Source of the DNA: Mycolicibacterium litorale
GTDB lineage: Bacteria; Actinomycetota; Actinomycetes; Mycobacteriales; Mycobacteriaceae
Assembly (NCBI RefSeq): GCF_010731695.1
Contig: NZ_AP022586.1
Coordinates: 2,170,001 to 2,234,000 of the forward strand
Reading direction: 5' to 3'
Length of the DNA stretch: 64,000 bases
Every line of letters starts with the position of its first letter. Positions within the stretch are counted from its first letter, which is position 1. This document shows, one piece after another, positions 19,418 to 28,955 of this stretch. Both the position numbers and the translations under genes were made by a program. Under the pieces are notes generated by a model. It was given only the letters and a program-made list of their open reading frames with translations, was not told where the DNA came from and did not search any database.

Positions 19418-20082
19418 AAGTAGCCATCGCCGGGGCCGGTGCCGTCGGCCGATCGATCGCCCGGGAACTCCTCGAGAGCAACCACGACGTGACCCTGCTC
19501 GAACGCAACCCCGACCACGTCGACATCGACGCCATCCCCGCCGCGCACTGGCGACTCGGCGACGCCTGTGAGCTCTCGGTGCTCGAATCGGTGCACCTCG
19601 AGGAGTTCGACGTGGTGATCGGAGCCACCGGCGACGACAAGGTCAACGTGGTGGTCAGCCTGCTGGCCAAGACGGAGTTCGGGGTGGCGCGGGTGGTCGC
19701 CCGGGTCAACGACCCGCGCAACGAGTGGCTGTTCGACGAGAACTGGGGCGTCGACGTCGCGGTGTCGACGCCGCGCATGCTGGCGTCCCTGGTCGAGGAA
19801 GCCGTCGCCGTGGGTGATCTGGTGCGGCTCATGGAGTTTCGCAAGGGGCAGGCCAACCTCGTGGAGATCACGCTGCCCGACGACACCCCGTGGGGCGGTA
19901 AACCCGTCAAACGCCTCGACCTGCCGAGGGATTCGGCGCTCGTGACGATCCTGCGCGGTTCGCGGGTCATCGTCCCGGAGTCCGACGAACCGCTCGAGGG
20001 CGGCGACGAGCTGCTGTTCGTGGCCTCCGCCGAAGTCGAGGACGAGCTGAGCAACCTGCTGTTGCACCCCAAACCGCGCTGA
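19414..20082 (+). CDS. ceoC: TrkA/Ktr-type NAD-binding K+ transport regulator (CeoC)
   Basis: 222 residues, a paralogue of the preceding gene. AIAGAGAVGRSIARELLES and LLERNPDHVD form the dinucleotide site, and the RCK_C domain lies near residues 140-215 (GGDELLFVASAEVEDEL). The GTG start at 19414 overlaps the ceoB stop (GTGA). Equal lengths and tandem coupling suggest the two proteins form a hetero-assembly, as proposed for CeoB/CeoC of M. tuberculosis (Rv2691/Rv2692). It converges on the DUF3159 gene with 3 bp between stops. Confidence 0.88.
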   Translation: MKVAIAGAGAVGRSIARELLESNHDVTLLERNPDHVDIDAIPAAHWRLGDACELSVLESVHLEEFDVVIGATGDDKVNVVVSLLAKTEFGVARVVARVNDPRNEWLFDENWGVDVAVSTPRMLASLVEEAVAVGDLVRLMEFRKGQANLVEITLPDDTPWGGKPVKRLDLPRDSALVTILRGSRVIVPESDEPLEGGDELLFVASAEVEDELSNLLLHPKPR

Positions 20083-20085
20083 GCG

Positions 20086-20802
20086 TCAGTCCGTCCGCGT
20101 ATCGGCGGGAGTCTGCTCCTGCGGTGCCGCCACGGCGAGCAGGGCCCGCTGGGCGCTGCGGATGGCGAAGTAGGTGACCAGCGCGGCGACAGCGGTCAGC
20201 GGCCAGCCCATCGCGATGCGGGCGACGCCCAGCCATCCGGTCTGATCGGCGTCGTAGAGGTGCTGCTGCACGATGAACCGCGACAGGAACACCGCCACCC
20301 AGGTCAGCGTCGCGATGTCGAACGCCCGCACGGCGGTGCGCATTCGGCGCCAGTCGTCGTTGTGGCCGTTGATCCAGCCCCAGATGTAACCCACCACCGG
20401 ACGCCGGATCAGCACCGACAGCGCGAACACCGAGGCCCAGATCAGCGACATCCAGATGCCGAGCAGGAAGTAGCCCTTGGACTCGCCGACCAGATAGGCG
20501 ATGAGCGCGCTGATCCCGACGCCGATGAAGCCCGAGATCGCGGGCTGGACGGTGTCCCTGCGGATCAGCCGCCACAAAAGGATCAGCGCGGCGACACCGA
20601 GCGCCGCGCCGATGGCGGGCACCAGGCCCGCGACGGAGGAGACGGGGACGAACACCACGACAGGCAGCGACGAGTAGATCAGGCCGCTGACGCCGCCCAT
20701 CTGCGCCAGGATCGCCTGCGCGCCGTTGGGCTTCGTGTCCTCGGCGGCGCCAGCCGGATCGGCGTGACCGGGTTCGACGTGATCGGGTTCGGCGCCGCTC
20801 AC
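20086..20802 (-). CDS. DUF3159 membrane protein (Rv2693c-like)
   Basis: 238 residues with about six hydrophobic segments arranged in pairs, for example IYSSLPVVVFVPVSSVAGLV and IGVGISALIAYLVGES. Actinobacterial DUF3159 has no assigned function; the segment pattern resembles small intracellular-septation or exporter-like proteins. The start GTG at 20802 overlaps the OB-fold gene stop (GTGA at 20799-20802), so the two are translated as a unit. A longer open frame continues upstream but coincides with the OB-fold gene in another frame. Confidence 0.8.
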   Translation of the reverse strand: MSGAEPDHVEPGHADPAGAAEDTKPNGAQAILAQMGGVSGLIYSSLPVVVFVPVSSVAGLVPAIGAALGVAALILLWRLIRRDTVQPAISGFIGVGISALIAYLVGESKGYFLLGIWMSLIWASVFALSVLIRRPVVGYIWGWINGHNDDWRRMRTAVRAFDIATLTWVAVFLSRFIVQQHLYDADQTGWLGVARIAMGWPLTAVAALVTYFAIRSAQRALLAVAAPQEQTPADTRTD

Positions 20803-21170
20803 TTCTGGATTTCGTAGTGCGGGTTGTAGATCGCCTTCGTCCCGTTCTCGAGCTTGCCGACGCGGCCGTGCACCCGCAGCGTCCGCCCGGATTCGATGCC
20901 GGCGATGCGGCGCTGTCCGAGCCACACCAGCATCACCGAATCGGTGCCGTCGAAGAGTTCGGCGCGGACGCCGCCCGCGCAGCCCTTGGAGTTCGTCTCC
21001 ACGCTGCGCAGGGTGCCCACCATCGTGACTTCCTGCCCGCGCTGACAGTCGATAGCCTTCTGCGCGCCGTTGTGGGCGGCTTCGTCGCTGAGCTCCTCGA
21101 CATCGAGTTGCTGTGGGTCCTCCGTCAGACGCCGGGTGAGTCGACGCAGATACCCTTCGGCCGTGGCCAT
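20799..21170 (-). CDS. OB-fold nucleic-acid-binding-like protein (Rv2694c-like)
   Basis: 123 residues. An N-terminal helix is followed by a beta-rich OB-fold (VTMVGTLRSVETNSKG, FDGTDSVMLVWLGQRRI, LRVHGRVGKLENGTKAIYNP), as in single-domain tRNA-anticodon-type OB proteins. The ATG at 21170 has AGGAGAGG just upstream, which excludes the longer reading to 21215. It is coupled to the DUF3159 gene and conserved with it in mycobacteria. The ligand, nucleic acid or protein, is unknown. Confidence 0.82.
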   Translation of the reverse strand: MATAEGYLRRLTRRLTEDPQQLDVEELSDEAAHNGAQKAIDCQRGQEVTMVGTLRSVETNSKGCAGGVRAELFDGTDSVMLVWLGQRRIAGIESGRTLRVHGRVGKLENGTKAIYNPHYEIQK

Positions 21171-21318
21171 GGCCTCTCCTGACCTTTCGCAGATCCACCG
21201 TGGACCCGCCTTCAATCCAACGCCACGGTAGACCTGTTGGTTCCCTTATGCCATGCGGGGTTGACCACGCCGCGCCGATCTAACCGTGCTTGTTTGACGG
21301 GCGGTGCACGATCGTGTG
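21171..21318. promoter_or_regulatory. Divergent intergenic region between the OB-fold and hydrolase-like genes
   Basis: 148 bp with no credible coding sequence. It must hold promoters for both flanking genes. TTGACC at 21260-21265 is a possible -35 for the plus strand, but no well-spaced TANNNT -10 follows, so I do not call one. Confidence 0.3.
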
Positions 21319-22032
21319 ATGGCGGTCGATCTACGCGGTGTGACGACGGTGCTGCTGCCCGGTACGGGCTCCGACGACGACTACGTGTACCGGGCGTTCG
21401 CGTCGGCTCTGCACGAGGTCGGGGCGGTGGTAGTCACGCCGCGGCCGCAACCGCAGCGACTGGTCGCGGGCTACCGCGACGCGCTCGACGAGGCCGCGGC
21501 GGCAGGGCCGGTCGCGGTCGGCGGGGTGTCGATCGGCGCGGCGGTCGCGGTCGAATGGGCGCTGGCGCATCCGGACGGCGCGATCGCCGTGCTCGCGGCG
21601 TTGCCTGCGTGGACCGGCTCACCGGTGACGGCGCCCGCGGCGATGACGGCGCGCCACTCCGCCGAGGTCCTGCGCCGCGACGGACTCGTCGCGGCGACGG
21701 CCCAGATGCGCGCGTCGAGCCCCCGCTGGCTGGGTGACGAGCTGACCCGCTCGTGGGTGGCGCAGTGGCCGGCGCTGCCCGACGCCATGGACGAGGCGGC
21801 CGGCTACACCGCGCCGACGTGCCCACAACTCGAGGCGCTGACCGCGCCGCTGGGGGTGGCCGCCGCGACCGACGATCCGGTGCATCCACTGGAGGTCGGG
21901 ATGGAGTGGGTGTCCGCGGCGCCGCGCGCGGCGCTGCGCACCGTCACCCTCGACGACATGGGCGCCGACCCGGCCGTCCTCGGCGCGGCCTGCGTGGCGG
22001 CGCTGAACGAGGCCTCCGAGCGGACGCCGTAG
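21319..22032 (+). CDS. Alpha/beta-hydrolase-like protein (Rv2695-like)
   Basis: 237 residues. An N-terminal strand and loop VTTVLLPGTGSDDDYVYRAF resembles an oxyanion-hole region. GGVSIGAAVAVEWAL contains a G-x-S-x-G nucleophile elbow. The C-terminal VAAATDDPVHPLEVGMEW supplies Asp and His candidates for the triad. The substrate is unknown. ATG at 21319 is used; GTG codons at 21304 and 21316 are alternatives and none has a convincing ribosome binding site. It converges on the Imm5-like gene. Confidence 0.75.
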   Translation: MAVDLRGVTTVLLPGTGSDDDYVYRAFASALHEVGAVVVTPRPQPQRLVAGYRDALDEAAAAGPVAVGGVSIGAAVAVEWALAHPDGAIAVLAALPAWTGSPVTAPAAMTARHSAEVLRRDGLVAATAQMRASSPRWLGDELTRSWVAQWPALPDAMDEAAGYTAPTCPQLEALTAPLGVAAATDDPVHPLEVGMEWVSAAPRAALRTVTLDDMGADPAVLGAACVAALNEASERTP

Positions 22033-22041
22033 CCCGCCGGT

Positions 22042-22551
22042 TCAGTCGGAGAACGCGAACCAGCAGATGCTGTTGCGCGCCGCCTGGTCTTCGAGAACCA
22101 GCCCGCGGATCGCGTGGGGAAGTCGCCTCCGTTGCCAGTCTCGTTCCGCGCGACCGGCGTGAGGGTCGTCGGGGTGGGCGCTGCGGACGGCCTTGATCGC
22201 GTATGCCGCCGCGCCGAGGCCGTGCTCGGCAACGTGTCCCACGCATGCGGCCTGTCCGGCGGAGTACGCGGCGAAGCGGGCCGCGCCGCGGAGATGGCGG
22301 GCCGCCCCCATGGCGTGGCCACCCGCGGCGCGGGCACGCATCATCGCGAGATCGCCTCGCGCCCACGCCCGTGCGGCCGCCACGGCTTCTCGCGGCCGCG
22401 GATCGTCGGGCCGGACGGTGGCGAAGTGGCCCAGGACGTGCTCGGCGCACTCGGCGGCCCACAGCGCGATGAGGCGGTGGTGGTCGTCGGTCAGCGTGCC
22501 GCCCCGGCGAATGGTGACCAGGCGGGGGCCACGGACCTCGGGCAGGATCAC
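22042..22551 (-). CDS. Imm5-like putative immunity protein
   Basis: 169-residue, Ala-rich, helical protein. The segments LIALWAAECAEHVLGHF, DDPRPREAVAAARAWARGD and ARFAAYSAGQAACVGHVAEHGLGAAAYA match the pattern of proteins annotated as Imm-5-like immunity proteins in polymorphic toxin systems. The GTG at 22551 has GGGAG 6 bp upstream. No toxin-like partner is adjacent: it sits between the hydrolase-like gene and DUF3710. It may be an orphan immunity gene, or a housekeeping member of a fold named after immunity proteins. I do not recall an M. tuberculosis orthologue at this site. Confidence 0.6.
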   Translation of the reverse strand: MILPEVRGPRLVTIRRGGTLTDDHHRLIALWAAECAEHVLGHFATVRPDDPRPREAVAAARAWARGDLAMMRARAAGGHAMGAARHLRGAARFAAYSAGQAACVGHVAEHGLGAAAYAIKAVRSAHPDDPHAGRAERDWQRRRLPHAIRGLVLEDQAARNSICWFAFSD

Positions 22552-22584
22552 GTCGGCTCCCGATCGTGACGCGCCGACCGGTGT

Positions 22585-23355
22585 CTAGCCGCCGGTGATG
22601 GTGCGCAGCTGCTGCATCGCCGAACCCTGGGCGCTGCGGCGCGCGGCGGGTTCCGGCGGGGCCGGAGGCGCAGGCGGCGTCTGCTGCGCAGGGTCCGCCT
22701 GCTGACCCTGCTGACCCTGCTGGGCGGCCGCGGCGGCCCGCAGCTGGGCGGCCATCGGCTCGGGCAGCTGGACCGGCAGCGGGGTGCGCACCGGCAGCGG
22801 CGTGTCGCCGCGACGGACCACGGTGTCCCGCAGGGCTTCCCGCGCCTCGAGCGTGAGGGCGTCGATGCTGTCGGCGACGCCGTTGACCACGCAGCGGATC
22901 ATCCAGCGGTACCCGTCGATGCCGATGAACCGGACCATTCCGGAGGCCGAACCGACCACCTCACGGCCCCACGGGCCGTCCTGGATGCTCACCGAGGCGC
23001 CGTCCTTGCGCAGCGAGTCGGCCAGTTCGCCGGCCACTTCGCGCCACAGCCCCGCCGATTTCGGCGCCGCGTAGGCCGCGATCGTGAACCGCCCGTTCGG
23101 CGTGACCACCCAGACCGCGCTCGGCACGCCGGCTTCGTTCAGCTCCACCTGCACCTGGCCGGCAGCGGGCATGGGGACCAGCACCGACCCGAGATCCAGC
23201 CGCCCCTGGGCGGCCACCTGCTGGTCGTCGAAGTCCTCGATGTCGAACGGACCGTCGACGTCCTCCTCACCGACCTGGTCGACGACCGGTTCGGCGGCCG
23301 GCGCCTGGGCCGGTTCGCCGATCTTGCCGCTGCTCTTGCGTTTTCCGAATGCCAT
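22585..23355 (-). CDS. DUF3710 family protein (Rv2696c-like)
   Basis: 256 residues. A basic start ([11 protein letters not shown]), an acidic stretch to about residue 45, a compact conserved domain (RLDLGSVLVPMP through IDALTLEAREALRDTVV), and a low-complexity Pro/Gln/Ala tail with a QQG repeat at residues ~215-225. Conserved next to dut in mycobacteria; function unknown. The ATG at 23355 shares its first base with the dut stop (TGATG), implying coupling; the alternative GTG is one codon earlier. No membrane segment or signal peptide. Confidence 0.82.
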   Translation of the reverse strand: MAFGKRKSSGKIGEPAQAPAAEPVVDQVGEEDVDGPFDIEDFDDQQVAAQGRLDLGSVLVPMPAAGQVQVELNEAGVPSAVWVVTPNGRFTIAAYAAPKSAGLWREVAGELADSLRKDGASVSIQDGPWGREVVGSASGMVRFIGIDGYRWMIRCVVNGVADSIDALTLEAREALRDTVVRRGDTPLPVRTPLPVQLPEPMAAQLRAAAAAQQGQQGQQADPAQQTPPAPPAPPEPAARRSAQGSAMQQLRTITGG

Positions 23356-23819
23356 CACAAACTCGCATGTCCGCCGGAGGAACCGTGGCCGCCATCGCCA
23401 CGGGTGGTCTCGGCCAGTCCGGCTTCGTCGAACGACGTCACCTCGACCAGCTCGGGTAATTCGACCCGCTGCACGAGCAGCTGGGCGATACGGTCCCCGC
23501 GCCGGATGACGATCGGCGCGTGCGGATCGAGGTTGATCAGCGACACCTTGATCTCCCCTCGATAGCCGGCATCGATCGTCCCTGGGCTGTTGACGATCGA
23601 AAGCCCCACGCGCGCAGCCAAACCCGACCGCGGATGAACCAGGCCCACCATGCCGTACGGAATCGCCACGGCGATTCCCGTCGGCACCAGTGCCCGCTCC
23701 CCTGGCGCCAGTTCGACGTCGCAGGCGCTGAACAGGTCGACGCCGGCGTCACCGTCATGGGCCCTGGCGGGCAACGGTAGCTCGCGGTCCAGACGCAGGA
23801 CCGCCAGAGAGGTGGACAC
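23355..23819 (-). CDS. dut: dUTP diphosphatase Dut
   Basis: 154 residues, the exact mycobacterial length. It hydrolyses dUTP to dUMP and PPi, keeping uracil out of DNA and feeding dTMP synthesis. All five trimeric dUTPase motifs are visible: DAGVDLFS, a Pro-rich [10 protein letters not shown] region, [25 protein letters not shown], and the flexible [12 protein letters not shown] at the C-terminus. The GTG at 23819 gives the family N-terminus ([10 protein letters not shown]). It is preceded by minus-strand TAATCT. Only 25 bp separate it from the divergent DUF3093 start. Confidence 0.95.
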   Translation of the reverse strand: MSTSLAVLRLDRELPLPARAHDGDAGVDLFSACDVELAPGERALVPTGIAVAIPYGMVGLVHPRSGLAARVGLSIVNSPGTIDAGYRGEIKVSLINLDPHAPIVIRRGDRIAQLLVQRVELPELVEVTSFDEAGLAETTRGDGGHGSSGGHASL

Positions 23820-23827
23820 GACGTCAG

Positions 23828-23837
23828 AGATTACTCT
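23828..23837. promoter_or_regulatory. Overlapping divergent -10 elements of dut (TAATCT) and DUF3093 (TACTCT)
   Basis: Minus-strand TAATCT (23833-23828) ends 8 bp before the dut GTG. Plus-strand TACTCT (23832-23837) ends 7 bp before the DUF3093 GTG. The two hexamers share two base pairs, so both leaderless promoters fit in a 25-bp gap and cannot easily be occupied together. Confidence 0.5.
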
Positions 23838-23844
23838 GAGGCGC

Positions 23845-24324
23845 GTGTCCGACACGCGCGCAACCACCCAAACGGTGCGCTACCGCGAACGGCTCTCGGT
23901 GCCGTGGTGGTGGTGGCTGCCCGGACTCGGGCTGGCGGCATTGATCGCCTACGAGGTCAACATGGGTATCGAGGGGCTGCCGGACTGGCTGCCGTACGCA
24001 CTGCTGCTTCCGGTCGCGGCGGTGGTGCTGATGTGGTTCGGCAGAGCCGAGATCCGTGTCGTGAGCGGCTCGCACGGTGACACGGAGCTGTGGGTCGGCC
24101 CCGCGCATCTGCCGGTCAGCGTCGTGGGGCGGTCGGCGGAGGTGCCCAGGACGGCGAAATCCGCGGCCCTGGGACGCCAACTCGACCCGGCCGCCTACGT
24201 CGTGCACCGGGCGTGGGTGGGTCCGATGATCCTGCTGGTCCTCGACGATCCCGAGGACCCCACGCCCTACTGGCTGGTGAGCACCCGTCATCCCGACCGG
24301 GTGCTCTCAGCGCTCGGCCGCTGA
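23845..24324 (+). CDS. DUF3093 membrane protein (Rv2698-like)
   Basis: 159 residues. Two transmembrane helices lie near the N-terminus ([18 protein letters not shown] and [18 protein letters not shown]). A cytosolic beta-rich domain follows, resembling a PH-like fold, with the conserved [24 protein letters not shown]. Unknown function, conserved beside dut in mycobacteria. The GTG at 23845 is fixed by the TACTCT element 7 bp upstream; upstream codons in the same frame are dut antisense. It converges on the DUF4193 gene with 4 bp between stops. Confidence 0.85.
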   Translation: MSDTRATTQTVRYRERLSVPWWWWLPGLGLAALIAYEVNMGIEGLPDWLPYALLLPVAAVVLMWFGRAEIRVVSGSHGDTELWVGPAHLPVSVVGRSAEVPRTAKSAALGRQLDPAAYVVHRAWVGPMILLVLDDPEDPTPYWLVSTRHPDRVLSALGR

Positions 24325-24328
24325 GCGG

Positions 24329-24631
24329 TCAGGCCGCGCAGTCCGAGCAGATCATCATGCCGTTCTTCTCGCTCGCGAGACGGCTGCGGTGATGCACCAG
24401 GAAGCAGCTCGAGCAGGTGAACTCGTCGGCCTGCTTGGGGATCACCCGGACGGAGAGCTCCTCGCCGGACAGATCCGCGCCGGGCAGCTCGAAGTTCTCG
24501 GCGGTCTCCGACTCGTCGACGTCGACAACCGCCGACTGCGCTTCGTTCCGGCGTGCCTTGAGTTCCTCCAGCGAATCCTCGGAGACATCGTCGGTCTCCG
24601 TACGCCGTGGGGCGTCGTAGTCGGTAGCCAT
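24329..24631 (-). CDS. DUF4193 zinc-ribbon-like protein (Rv2699c-like)
   Basis: 100 residues with an acidic N-terminal half. Two CxxC pairs (CSSC and CSDC) about 20 residues apart at the C-terminus form a likely zinc site. Highly conserved and probably important in mycobacteria; function unknown, and a general transcription-associated role has been suspected for such small zinc proteins. The ATG at 24631 has GGAGGGGAC upstream. It is divergent from cei with a 173-bp gap. Confidence 0.87.
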   Translation of the reverse strand: MATDYDAPRRTETDDVSEDSLEELKARRNEAQSAVVDVDESETAENFELPGADLSGEELSVRVIPKQADEFTCSSCFLVHHRSRLASEKNGMMICSDCAA

Positions 24632-24792
24632 GAGTTGTCCCCTCCGTGAGCGTGCAGCAGTGCTTTGTACCAGCGTCGAACGCATTCACCAAACGATTCG
24701 TGCCCGTTACCCCCTCAGTCTCTCTGTGATTTACCTCACATACCCCGCGGATCACTTCGCCAACCGGGAGCGACCGGCGACGCCCGGGGCTC

Positions 24793-24798
24793 TACAGT
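24793..24798 (+). promoter_or_regulatory. -10 hexamer TACAGT for leaderless cei
   Basis: TACAGT (TANNNT) ends 6 bp before the GTG at 24805, and no ribosome binding site precedes it. It supports this GTG rather than the out-of-frame ATG at 24801. Confidence 0.5.
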
Positions 24799-24804
24799 GC
24801 ATGG

Positions 24805-25461
24805 GTGGTCTCGAGCATCACCGAAGGCACCGCGTTCGACAGGCACGGTCGCCCCTTCCGCCGGCGCAACTACGTGCCCGGCATCCTCGCCATCGGCGCG
24901 CTGGCGGTCATCTCCGTGGTGGTGTGGGTGATCGCGCTCAACCAGCCGGTCGACGTCCGCGAGGCCGCCGTCTGCAATCCCCCGCCACCGGCCAACGCCA
25001 CCCAGCCGCCGCCCCCGGCGCTCGGTAAGCAGGTGTCACGCACCGACATGATCGACGTCACGCCGGCCAAACTCGCCGACACGACGATCCGCGTGCTCAA
25101 CGCGAGCGGTCAGGGCGGCCAGGCCGGTGAGATCGCCGGCGAACTGCGCGACCTCGGCTTCGCCCCGCCGGAGGCGGCCAACGACCCGATCTACGCGACC
25201 GCGCGGCTGGAGTGCCAGGGCCAGATCCGGTTCGGCCCGAGCGGCCGCGCGGCGGCCGCGGCGGTGTGGCTGGTGGCGCCGTGCACCGAACTGTTCGAAG
25301 ACCAGCGCCCCGACCCCACGGTCGACCTGGCGCTCGGCACCGAGTTCGCCGAACTCGCCGCGAGCGACGACATCGACGCGGTGCTGGCGAGCCTGCGCCC
25401 GGACGCGACCGCGCCGGCCGATCCGGAGCTGCTCAAGCAGATCCACACCGGCACCTGCTGA
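24805..25461 (+). CDS. cei: Envelope integrity protein Cei (LytR_C domain)
   Basis: 218 residues. A basic cytosolic N-terminus is followed by one membrane helix (GILAIGALAVISVVVWVIAL, about 27-46), then a periplasmic part with a Pro-rich linker and a LytR C-terminal-like domain (TIRVLNASGQGGQAGEIAGEL). Four Cys residues occur outside the membrane. M. tuberculosis Rv2700 (Cei) is needed for envelope integrity and drug tolerance. The GTG start follows a TACAGT -10 directly. It ends 4 bp from the convergent suhB stop. Confidence 0.87.
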   Translation: MVSSITEGTAFDRHGRPFRRRNYVPGILAIGALAVISVVVWVIALNQPVDVREAAVCNPPPPANATQPPPPALGKQVSRTDMIDVTPAKLADTTIRVLNASGQGGQAGEIAGELRDLGFAPPEAANDPIYATARLECQGQIRFGPSGRAAAAAVWLVAPCTELFEDQRPDPTVDLALGTEFAELAASDDIDAVLASLRPDATAPADPELLKQIHTGTC

Positions 25462-25465
25462 GCGG

Positions 25466-26311
25466 TCAGCCGCGGATCCCGGCGCGCCGCAGCGCCTCGT
25501 CGAATTCGGCGGCGATGCCCGGGGCGGCCGCGACGACGAGCCCGGCGCCGCCGACCGCACCGGCGGTGGGAGGCAGCGACACGGTCGCCCCGGCCTCCGC
25601 CGCGATCAGCGCCCCCGCCGCCCAGTCCCACACGTTGACGCCGTCTTCGTAGTAGGCGTCCAACTGGCCGGCGGCCACCATGCACAGATCCAGCGCGCAC
25701 GAACCGATCCGGCGCACGTCCCGCACCTGGGCCATCAGCTCGACGAGCAGTTCGGCCTGACGGCGGCGACGGTCGGGGGCATAGGCGAATCCGGTGCCCA
25801 GCAGGGCCATGGCGAGCCGGTCGGGCGCATTGCAGCGCAGCGGGCGCACTTCACCGTGCCGGCGCAGCTGCGCCCCGTGTCCACGGGCGGCCGAGTACAC
25901 CGCATCGGCGGCGACGTCGGCGACCGCGCCGGCCACCGATTCCCCGTCGCGCTGGACGGCGATGGACACGGCGTACGCCTCGATGCCGTAGACGAAGTTG
26001 ACCGTGCCGTCGATCGGGTCGAGCACCCAGGTCAGCTGGCCCGCCCCCGCGTCGGCACCGCCGCCCTCCTCCTCGCCGAGGATCTGCTCGCCCGGCCTGC
26101 GTTCGGCGAGCCGGTCCCGCAACAGCCGTTCGGTCTCGGTGTCGACGACGGTCACCGGGTCGGTCGGTGTGCTCTTCGCGGACACCGCATCGGAGCCGCC
26201 GTCGGCGGAGGCGGCGCCGAACACCTCGCTGCGCCGCGCCCGCACGAATGCGGCTGCCTCCCCGGCCAACTGCTCGGCCACCTCACGCAACACCACCGGA
26301 TCGCTGTCCAT
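25466..26311 (-). CDS. suhB: Inositol-1-monophosphatase SuhB
   Basis: 281 residues. It dephosphorylates inositol-1-phosphate to myo-inositol, the precursor of phosphatidylinositol, PIMs and mycothiol. Metal-site motifs: GEEEG near residue 80, VLDPIDGTVNF (motif A) near 95, and WDWAAGALIAAEAG (motif B) near 225. The ATG at 26311 is the first start consistent with the family. Divergent from ppgK with 125 bp between starts. Homologue of Rv2701c. Confidence 0.92.
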   Translation of the reverse strand: MDSDPVVLREVAEQLAGEAAAFVRARRSEVFGAASADGGSDAVSAKSTPTDPVTVVDTETERLLRDRLAERRPGEQILGEEEGGGADAGAGQLTWVLDPIDGTVNFVYGIEAYAVSIAVQRDGESVAGAVADVAADAVYSAARGHGAQLRRHGEVRPLRCNAPDRLAMALLGTGFAYAPDRRRRQAELLVELMAQVRDVRRIGSCALDLCMVAAGQLDAYYEDGVNVWDWAAGALIAAEAGATVSLPPTAGAVGGAGLVVAAAPGIAAEFDEALRRAGIRG

Positions 26312-26436
26312 ACCAATATCGCATCATGTCGGCGCGCAGATGTCCCCGCCGGTTGCCCGGACAGCCGCCCGCGCCGTTCGGGCAGCAACTAGTGTGTGAA
26401 CCGCGTACCGCCGGGCCGCCACTGTGAGGAGCGCTG

Positions 26437-27246
26437 ATGACCGCCACCGATTCGCCCGTCGCAGAGCCGGGCACCTCCGGCGCACCGGCCCGCCGCGGGT
26501 TCGGCATCGACGTCGGCGGCAGCGGCGTCAAGGGCGGCATCGTCGATCTGGACACCGGGGCGCTGGTCGGTGACCGTTTCAAACTGCCCACCCCGCAGCC
26601 CGCCACGCCGGACGCCGTCGCCAAGACCATCGCCGCCGTGGTGCGGGAGTTCGGCTGGACCGAGAAGCTGGGTGTCACCTACCCCGGCGTGGTCACCTCG
26701 GGCGTCGTACACACCGCCGCCAACGTCGACAAGTCATGGCTCGGCGTGAACGCCCAAGAGGTCTACAGCGCCGCGCTGGACGGGCAGCCGGTCACGGTGC
26801 TCAACGACGCCGATGCGGCCGGCCTGGCCGAGGAGCGGTTCGGCGCGGGCAAGGACAACTCGGGTGTCATCGTGTTGCTGACCTTCGGCACCGGCATCGG
26901 CTCGGCGGTCATCCACAACGGCATCCTGCTGCCCAACACCGAATTCGGCCACCTCGAGGTGGGCGGCAAGGAGGCCGAGCACCGCGCCGCCTCCTCGGTC
27001 AAGGAACGCAAGGGCTGGAGCTACGAACGCTGGACCGAAGAGGTCACGCGTGTGCTCGTCGCGATCGAGAACGCGATCTGGCCCGATCTGTTCATCGCCG
27101 GCGGCGGGATCAGCCGTAAGGCCGACAAGTGGGTGCCGTTGCTGAAGAACCGCACGCCCGTGGTGCCCGCGGCGCTGCAGAACACCGCGGGCATCGTCGG
27201 CGCCGCGATGGCCGCTGCGTTGGATGTCACAGCTACCAACCGCTAA
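26437..27246 (+). CDS. ppgK: Polyphosphate/ATP glucokinase PpgK
   Basis: 269 residues of the ROK family. It phosphorylates glucose to glucose-6-phosphate using polyphosphate or ATP. FGIDVGGSGVKGGIVDL is the phosphate-binding segment, LNDADAAGLAEE holds the catalytic Asp region, and LLTFGTGIGSAV follows. GTGAGGA lies 6-12 bp before the ATG. A TAGTGT hexamer at 26390-26395 is a candidate -10. It lies directly upstream of sigA, as in M. tuberculosis (Rv2702-Rv2703). Confidence 0.93.
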   Translation: MTATDSPVAEPGTSGAPARRGFGIDVGGSGVKGGIVDLDTGALVGDRFKLPTPQPATPDAVAKTIAAVVREFGWTEKLGVTYPGVVTSGVVHTAANVDKSWLGVNAQEVYSAALDGQPVTVLNDADAAGLAEERFGAGKDNSGVIVLLTFGTGIGSAVIHNGILLPNTEFGHLEVGGKEAEHRAASSVKERKGWSYERWTEEVTRVLVAIENAIWPDLFIAGGGISRKADKWVPLLKNRTPVVPAALQNTAGIVGAAMAAALDVTATNR

Positions 27247-27314
27247 CCATGCGGTCGCGGCTCGCCCGGGGGCACTATTTCGCCGCTCGGCACGGCGTCG
27301 CCCCACAGTGTCGT

Positions 27315-27320
27315 TACAAT
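27315..27320 (+). promoter_or_regulatory. Candidate sigA -10 hexamer TACAAT
   Basis: The 224-bp ppgK-sigA gap contains no credible gene. TACAAT at 27315-27320 is the best -10 match and would give a leader of about 145 nt. No good -35 is seen at the right spacing. Confidence 0.35.
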
Positions 27321-27470
27321 GGTCATCGGCGGCCGCCAACCGAATAGCGGCAGATTCCCAAGTTGAGATCACGCCGACATTCGACATAGCCGACGTTCCG
27401 TTGGCGCCTGCTCCCGTGCACACGTGGAGGATCCGGGTGCCCACGGGATCCGTAAGACCGAAAGGGTGAC

Positions 27471-28952
<1,482 letters not shown>

Positions 28953-28955
28953 TCC

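Noticed and set aside
22696..22720. Short CTGCTGACC repeat in the DUF3710 tail as a regulatory repeat
   Set aside because: It encodes a QQG low-complexity run inside a conserved gene and has only about two or three units; explained by coding sequence.
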